In this document: one piece after another, positions 35,801 through 38,418 of the stretch | How positions within the stretch are numbered: position 1 is the first letter of the stretch | How the letters are laid out: each line of letters begins with the position of its first letter | The notes under the pieces: generated by a model | The model's input: only the letters and a program-made list of their open reading frames with translations | The model's database searches: none | What the model was told of the DNA's origin: nothing | Position numbers and translations under genes: made by a program | From: an uncultured Porphyromonadaceae bacterium | GTDB lineage: Bacteria; Bacteroidota; Bacteroidia; Bacteroidales; Muribaculaceae | Length of the DNA: 38,418 nt | NCBI GenBank assembly: GCA_947176755.1 | Contig: CAMWRW010000013.1 | Coordinates: forward strand, 1-38,418 | Reading direction: 5' to 3'

Positions 35801-36002
35801 AGCGACTATTGAAGAAATTTTTCTGAATTATTTTCAGATTTATTTCCTTATGCTGTAAGTGATTATGGCATAAGTGCAATATTTTTTTATAAAAAAAGTG
35901 AGCAAAGTCATATCCGATTTTCATTCGGCGTTGTTTAAAGAGTATAACAACTCGAAAACGCGATCTCCGAAAGGAACGCCGATTCACAAAGACACTACGA
36001 CT

Positions 36003-36509
36003 ATGACTGACAATCAGACTTTCAAACAGAAACTTCTCGGCCTTCAGGGCAATTTGTTTAACTTCGCATGCCAGCTCACGGCAAACCGCGAGGCAGCGCA
36101 GGATCTCGTTCAGGACACGACTCTTAAAGTGCTCGACAACGAAGAAAAGTATGTTGACAATGTCAACTTCAAGGGATGGGTGTTCACCATCATGCGCAAC
36201 ATTTTCATCAACAACTATCGTCGTCAGGTTCGCTCGGCAACGGTTGTTGACACCACCGAAGACCTCTATCACCTTAACCTTTCTCAGGAGTCAGGACTCT
36301 CCACCCCCGAAGGTTCTTTCGCGGCTCAGGAAATTTCCGTAGCTATCAATGCATTCAGCCCCGAATATAAGGAGCCCTTTACGATGTACATCGCCGGCTA
36401 CAAATACAGCGAGATTGCTGAAAAGATGAACCTTCCTCTGGGCACGGTGAAGAGCCGTATCTTCTTCGCCCGCAAGCGCCTTCAGGTGCTTCTCAAGGAT
36501 TACCGTTAA
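36003..36509 (+). CDS. ECF-type RNA polymerase sigma factor
   Basis: 168 residues from the ATG at 36003; the frame is open back to 35874 but the extra 43 codons are low-quality and not sigma-like. Region 2 is visible (LTANREAAQDLVQDTTLKVL, NFKGWVFTIMRNIFINNYRR) and region 4 near the C-terminus (YKYSEIAEKMNLPLGTVKSR, IFFARKRL). It directs RNA polymerase to alternative promoters. There is no anti-sigma gene next to it; the neighbours are an MBL hydrolase and a FtsB-like gene. A terminator follows at 36594-36624. Confidence 0.95.
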   Translation: MTDNQTFKQKLLGLQGNLFNFACQLTANREAAQDLVQDTTLKVLDNEEKYVDNVNFKGWVFTIMRNIFINNYRRQVRSATVVDTTEDLYHLNLSQESGLSTPEGSFAAQEISVAINAFSPEYKEPFTMYIAGYKYSEIAEKMNLPLGTVKSRIFFARKRLQVLLKDYR

Positions 36510-36593
36510 TCCGGGTTGGCGCCCGGGATGGTGCCCTCAGACCCGACCGACGGAATATCCCCGTGTCAGTCAAGTCTAAAGATATGCGGATTC

Positions 36594-36624
36594 CTCCCTC
36601 TGCCCCTTTGGGAAGCAGAGGGAG
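36594..36624 (+). terminator. Terminator after the sigma factor gene
   Basis: CTCCCTCTGC (36594-36603) pairs with GCAGAGGGAG (36615-36624) with an inner CCC/GGG pair and a T-run shortly after (36629-36633). It lies 85 nt past the sigma stop. Confidence 0.8.
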
Positions 36625-36668
36625 TCGCTTTTTATATACGTTTGCTGGATATGCGATTGAAAAATAAT

Positions 36669-36699
36669 TTTGCTAATCGGCCGATAATCGTTAAATTTG
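36669..36699 (+). promoter_or_regulatory. Promoter of the FtsB-like/coaX operon
   Basis: TTTG (36669-36672), a 19-bp spacer and TAAATTTG (36692-36699) match the consensus exactly, giving a leader of about 24 nt before the ATG at 36728. Confidence 0.85.
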
Positions 36700-36727
36700 C
36701 AAATTGAACAAGTGTAAATCAACCTGA

Positions 36728-37033
36728 ATGGGTAAGAAAATCAAAAGAGTGAACTTTTGGGTGAGGCGCCGGTCTCATCTTGCAGTTATCGCCATCGGCT
36801 CGGTGGTGATTGCTCTGTTGTTTTTCAACGACGACGCATATTGGCGTCATAATATGGAGTATCAGGAAGAGATCAAGGCATTGAATATTAAGATTAAGGA
36901 ATGCCGAGACTCAGCCGAATATTTCCGTCTGAGCAAAGAACGGCTTCTTACCGGCACTGAGGAACTCGAACAACTCGCCCGTGAGGAATACCGGATGCAG
37001 AAACCCACAGAAGATGTATATATACTAAAATGA
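36728..37033 (+). CDS. Septum formation initiator protein, FtsB/DivIC-like
   Basis: 101 residues. A short basic N-terminus, one membrane segment (SHLAVIAIGSVVIALLFF, about 18-35), and a coiled-coil stretch (MEYQEEIKALNIKIKECRDS) followed by LLTGTEELEQLAREEYRMQK, the conserved DivIC/FtsB ending. Such bitopic proteins link the divisome components FtsQ and FtsL to septal cell-wall synthesis. The next gene overlaps its stop by 4 bp (ATGA). Confidence 0.9.
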   Translation: MGKKIKRVNFWVRRRSHLAVIAIGSVVIALLFFNDDAYWRHNMEYQEEIKALNIKIKECRDSAEYFRLSKERLLTGTEELEQLAREEYRMQKPTEDVYILK

Positions 37034-37494
37034 AATACCACGAACCCTCTCCTCAATCGACTCCCCGGCGCAGTCCGGAAACCGAACGCCGTCTGCGTGC
37101 AGCTGAAAATTGCGCCACATTCGGTCTGCTGCTCGTCTGCGTAGGTCTGGTAAGTCCGTTCTTCAGTCAATCGATTGGCTGGGTGATGGATGTTTCAAAA
37201 TGGATCTACACGGCCGGTGCTCTTATTTACCTGGGGGCGCGTATTGCCGGTGTCGTGGCCGACCGTGGAGCCTCGATGCGTGTCCGCCGTTTGCGTCGCA
37301 TGGAAGGATGGGCCGGCGTGTGCTTCTGCGTGGGTGCTTTCTTCTGGCTTTTTAATTTCTATCGGTTCGGCTCTCTGGGGTTCGGTCTGAAGGTGATTGG
37401 CGAGACTGTCACGTTCACTCTCGCCGGCGCCGTCATCCAGATAATCGCCAGCTGGCTCCTCGCTTCGGCTCTCCGGAAGGAAATTAACCCCTGA
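37030..37494 (+). CDS. Small four-helix membrane protein of unknown function
   Basis: 154 residues with four likely membrane helices at about 24-40, 58-77, 92-112 and 122-147 (for example FGLLLVCVGLVSPFF and TLAGAVIQIIASWLLASAL). The N-terminal 20 residues are Pro/Arg-rich and cytoplasmic in appearance. I do not recognise a named family. It overlaps the FtsB-like gene by 4 bp and is followed by coaX after 18 bp, so it is co-translated or at least cotranscribed with both. Confidence 0.85.
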   Translation: MKYHEPSPQSTPRRSPETERRLRAAENCATFGLLLVCVGLVSPFFSQSIGWVMDVSKWIYTAGALIYLGARIAGVVADRGASMRVRRLRRMEGWAGVCFCVGAFFWLFNFYRFGSLGFGLKVIGETVTFTLAGAVIQIIASWLLASALRKEINP

Positions 37495-37512
37495 CCCTAA
37501 CCTCGACCCGCA

Positions 37513-38271
37513 ATGGATGAACGGTTTACGGATTCCGCTCCTGTGGTGATGACCATCGATATCGGCAACACGGCCATGAAGGTGAGTGTGTTCGAGGGTG
37601 ATTGCCTACTGCAATCAGTCGCTGCCCCGGGATGTGACCCCGAGGCCGTCCGCACGCTCCTCATGTTTCATCACGTTGATGGAATTTGCTATTGCTGCGT
37701 CGGACGAGATTCCGCCGGAATCGCCGATTGCCTGGAGGCGGAGGGTGAGATTCCGTTTCTTCGGTTGACGGCTGAAACTCCGCTTCCGATCGGAGTTGAG
37801 TATGCCAGCCGACCGACTCTGGGGCTCGACCGTGTGGCCGCCGCTGTCGGAGCCGCCGGAGGAGAGACCCCATTGCTTGTTGTCGATGCCGGAACGGCCG
37901 TAACTTCCGACCTCGTCGCCGACGGATCTTTCCTCGGTGGGAATATCGCTCCTGGAATATCCCTGCGTTTCAAGTCGCTTCATGAATACACATCGCGACT
38001 TCCTCTCGTTGAGCCTCAGGGCGTCACTCCTGAATTGGGATTTGACACCGTGACTGCGATACGTGCCGGAGTGGTCGGTGGCCTTGCTCATGAAATAGAA
38101 TCCATTTCCCGCTCCCTATCCGGACGGTATCCCGGATTGAAAGTCCTCCTCGCCGGCGGTGATGCCGATACTCTTCTCCCGATCCTCGCGGAACTTGAAG
38201 TCCCTTGTTTCGTCGATCATGCTGTGGTCGGCCGCGGGTTGGCGAGGATTTTTAATTATAATCGAAACTGA
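37513..38271 (+). CDS. coaX: Type III pantothenate kinase
   Basis: 252 residues. The ASKHA-type phosphate motif is TIDIGNTAMKVSVF (14-27, DIGNT), followed by TLGLDRVAAAVGA, LLVVDAGTAVTSDLV, and GGNIAPGISLRFKSLHEYTS, which is the CoaX signature. It phosphorylates pantothenate, the first step of CoA synthesis, and is feedback-resistant compared with the E. coli CoaA type. The window also holds panC and panD, so both ends of pantothenate use are present. A further gene starts 12 bp after its stop. Confidence 0.96.
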   Translation: MDERFTDSAPVVMTIDIGNTAMKVSVFEGDCLLQSVAAPGCDPEAVRTLLMFHHVDGICYCCVGRDSAGIADCLEAEGEIPFLRLTAETPLPIGVEYASRPTLGLDRVAAAVGAAGGETPLLVVDAGTAVTSDLVADGSFLGGNIAPGISLRFKSLHEYTSRLPLVEPQGVTPELGFDTVTAIRAGVVGGLAHEIESISRSLSGRYPGLKVLLAGGDADTLLPILAELEVPCFVDHAVVGRGLARIFNYNRN

Positions 38272-38283
38272 CCCTTTACGTCT

Positions 38284-38418
38284 ATGATTAAGAAATGCGT
38301 AATACGCTCTCTCCGTTCCCCGCTCTCCATCCTGCGCGCAGGTCTATCCCTTATTGTTTGCCTGACAGCCTTAGGCGCCCGTGGCCAGGAGGTCAATACT
38401 CCATACTCCATGTATGGG
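38284..38418 (+). CDS. Start of a secreted or outer-membrane protein, cut by window end
   Basis: 45 codons are visible from the ATG at 38284 to the right edge. The N-terminus is basic (MIKKCVIRSLRSP) followed by a hydrophobic stretch (AGLSLIVCLTALGARG) and QEVNTPYSMYG, a signal peptide with likely cleavage just before QEV. The NTPYSMYG motif is a common start of mature outer-membrane proteins in Bacteroidetes next to coaX. The rest, and so the function, lie outside the window. Confidence 0.75.
   Translation, partial: MIKKCVIRSLRSPLSILRAGLSLIVCLTALGARGQEVNTPYSMYG

Overview
The window looks like chromosome of a Bacteroidales bacterium, most likely a Muribaculaceae-type gut commensal. The evidence is gene content and order (panC-panD-ffh, GlgA-like/DUF4270, thrS-infC-rpmI-rplT, DUF4924-rfbD-prfC, FtsB-like/coaX), the near absence of Shine-Dalgarno sequences, and about ten copies of the Bacteroidetes promoter pattern TTTG-N19/20-TAnnTTTG. 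The family assignment is an inference from gene style, not a database result.

Layout. (1) 1-3900, minus strand: an accessory, AT-richer piece holding an ORF6N-domain protein cut by the window edge and a large SNF2-type helicase. It looks like the end of a restriction/defence-type operon whose remainder lies to the left. (2) 4204-10135, minus: a tight run panC, panD, ffh, an ABC-F ATPase, a Dabb protein and a lipoprotein, ended by a 24-bp hairpin. (3) 10306-13679, plus: a divergently transcribed single-domain glycogen-synthase-like protein, a DUF4270 lipoprotein and a CapA-like phosphatase. (4) 13784-16954, minus: DNA polymerase III delta', a sugar nucleotidyltransferase and GalE. (5) 17070-20102, plus: an AddB-like Fe-S nuclease. 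(6) 20108-23718, minus: peptidyl-tRNA hydrolase, ribosomal protein L25/CTC and a secreted TPR protein. (7) 23904-26517, plus: type II NADH dehydrogenase, META lipoprotein, Hsp15-like protein. (8) 26697-30189, plus: thrS, infC, rpmI, rplT. (9) 30299-31509: two promoter-plus-terminator units without a convincing protein gene, flanking a nitroreductase. (10) 31641-34762, minus: DUF4924, rfbD, prfC. (11) 34967-38418, plus: MBL hydrolase, ECF sigma factor, FtsB-like protein, a small membrane protein, coaX, and the start of a secreted protein.

Most genes are housekeeping. The most interesting material is non-coding or architectural: a roughly 300-nt structured RNA candidate on the minus strand (31206-31509) with a textbook promoter and terminator; a roughly 100-nt RNA candidate just after rplT, where the Bacteroidales-1 RNA is reported to occur; an ABC-F protein in which one composite ATP site is canonical and the other lost on both sides; several promoters placed so close to start codons that leaderless mRNAs are likely; and the truncated helicase/ORF6N locus. 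I saw no rRNA, tRNA, CRISPR array, insertion sequence or integrase.
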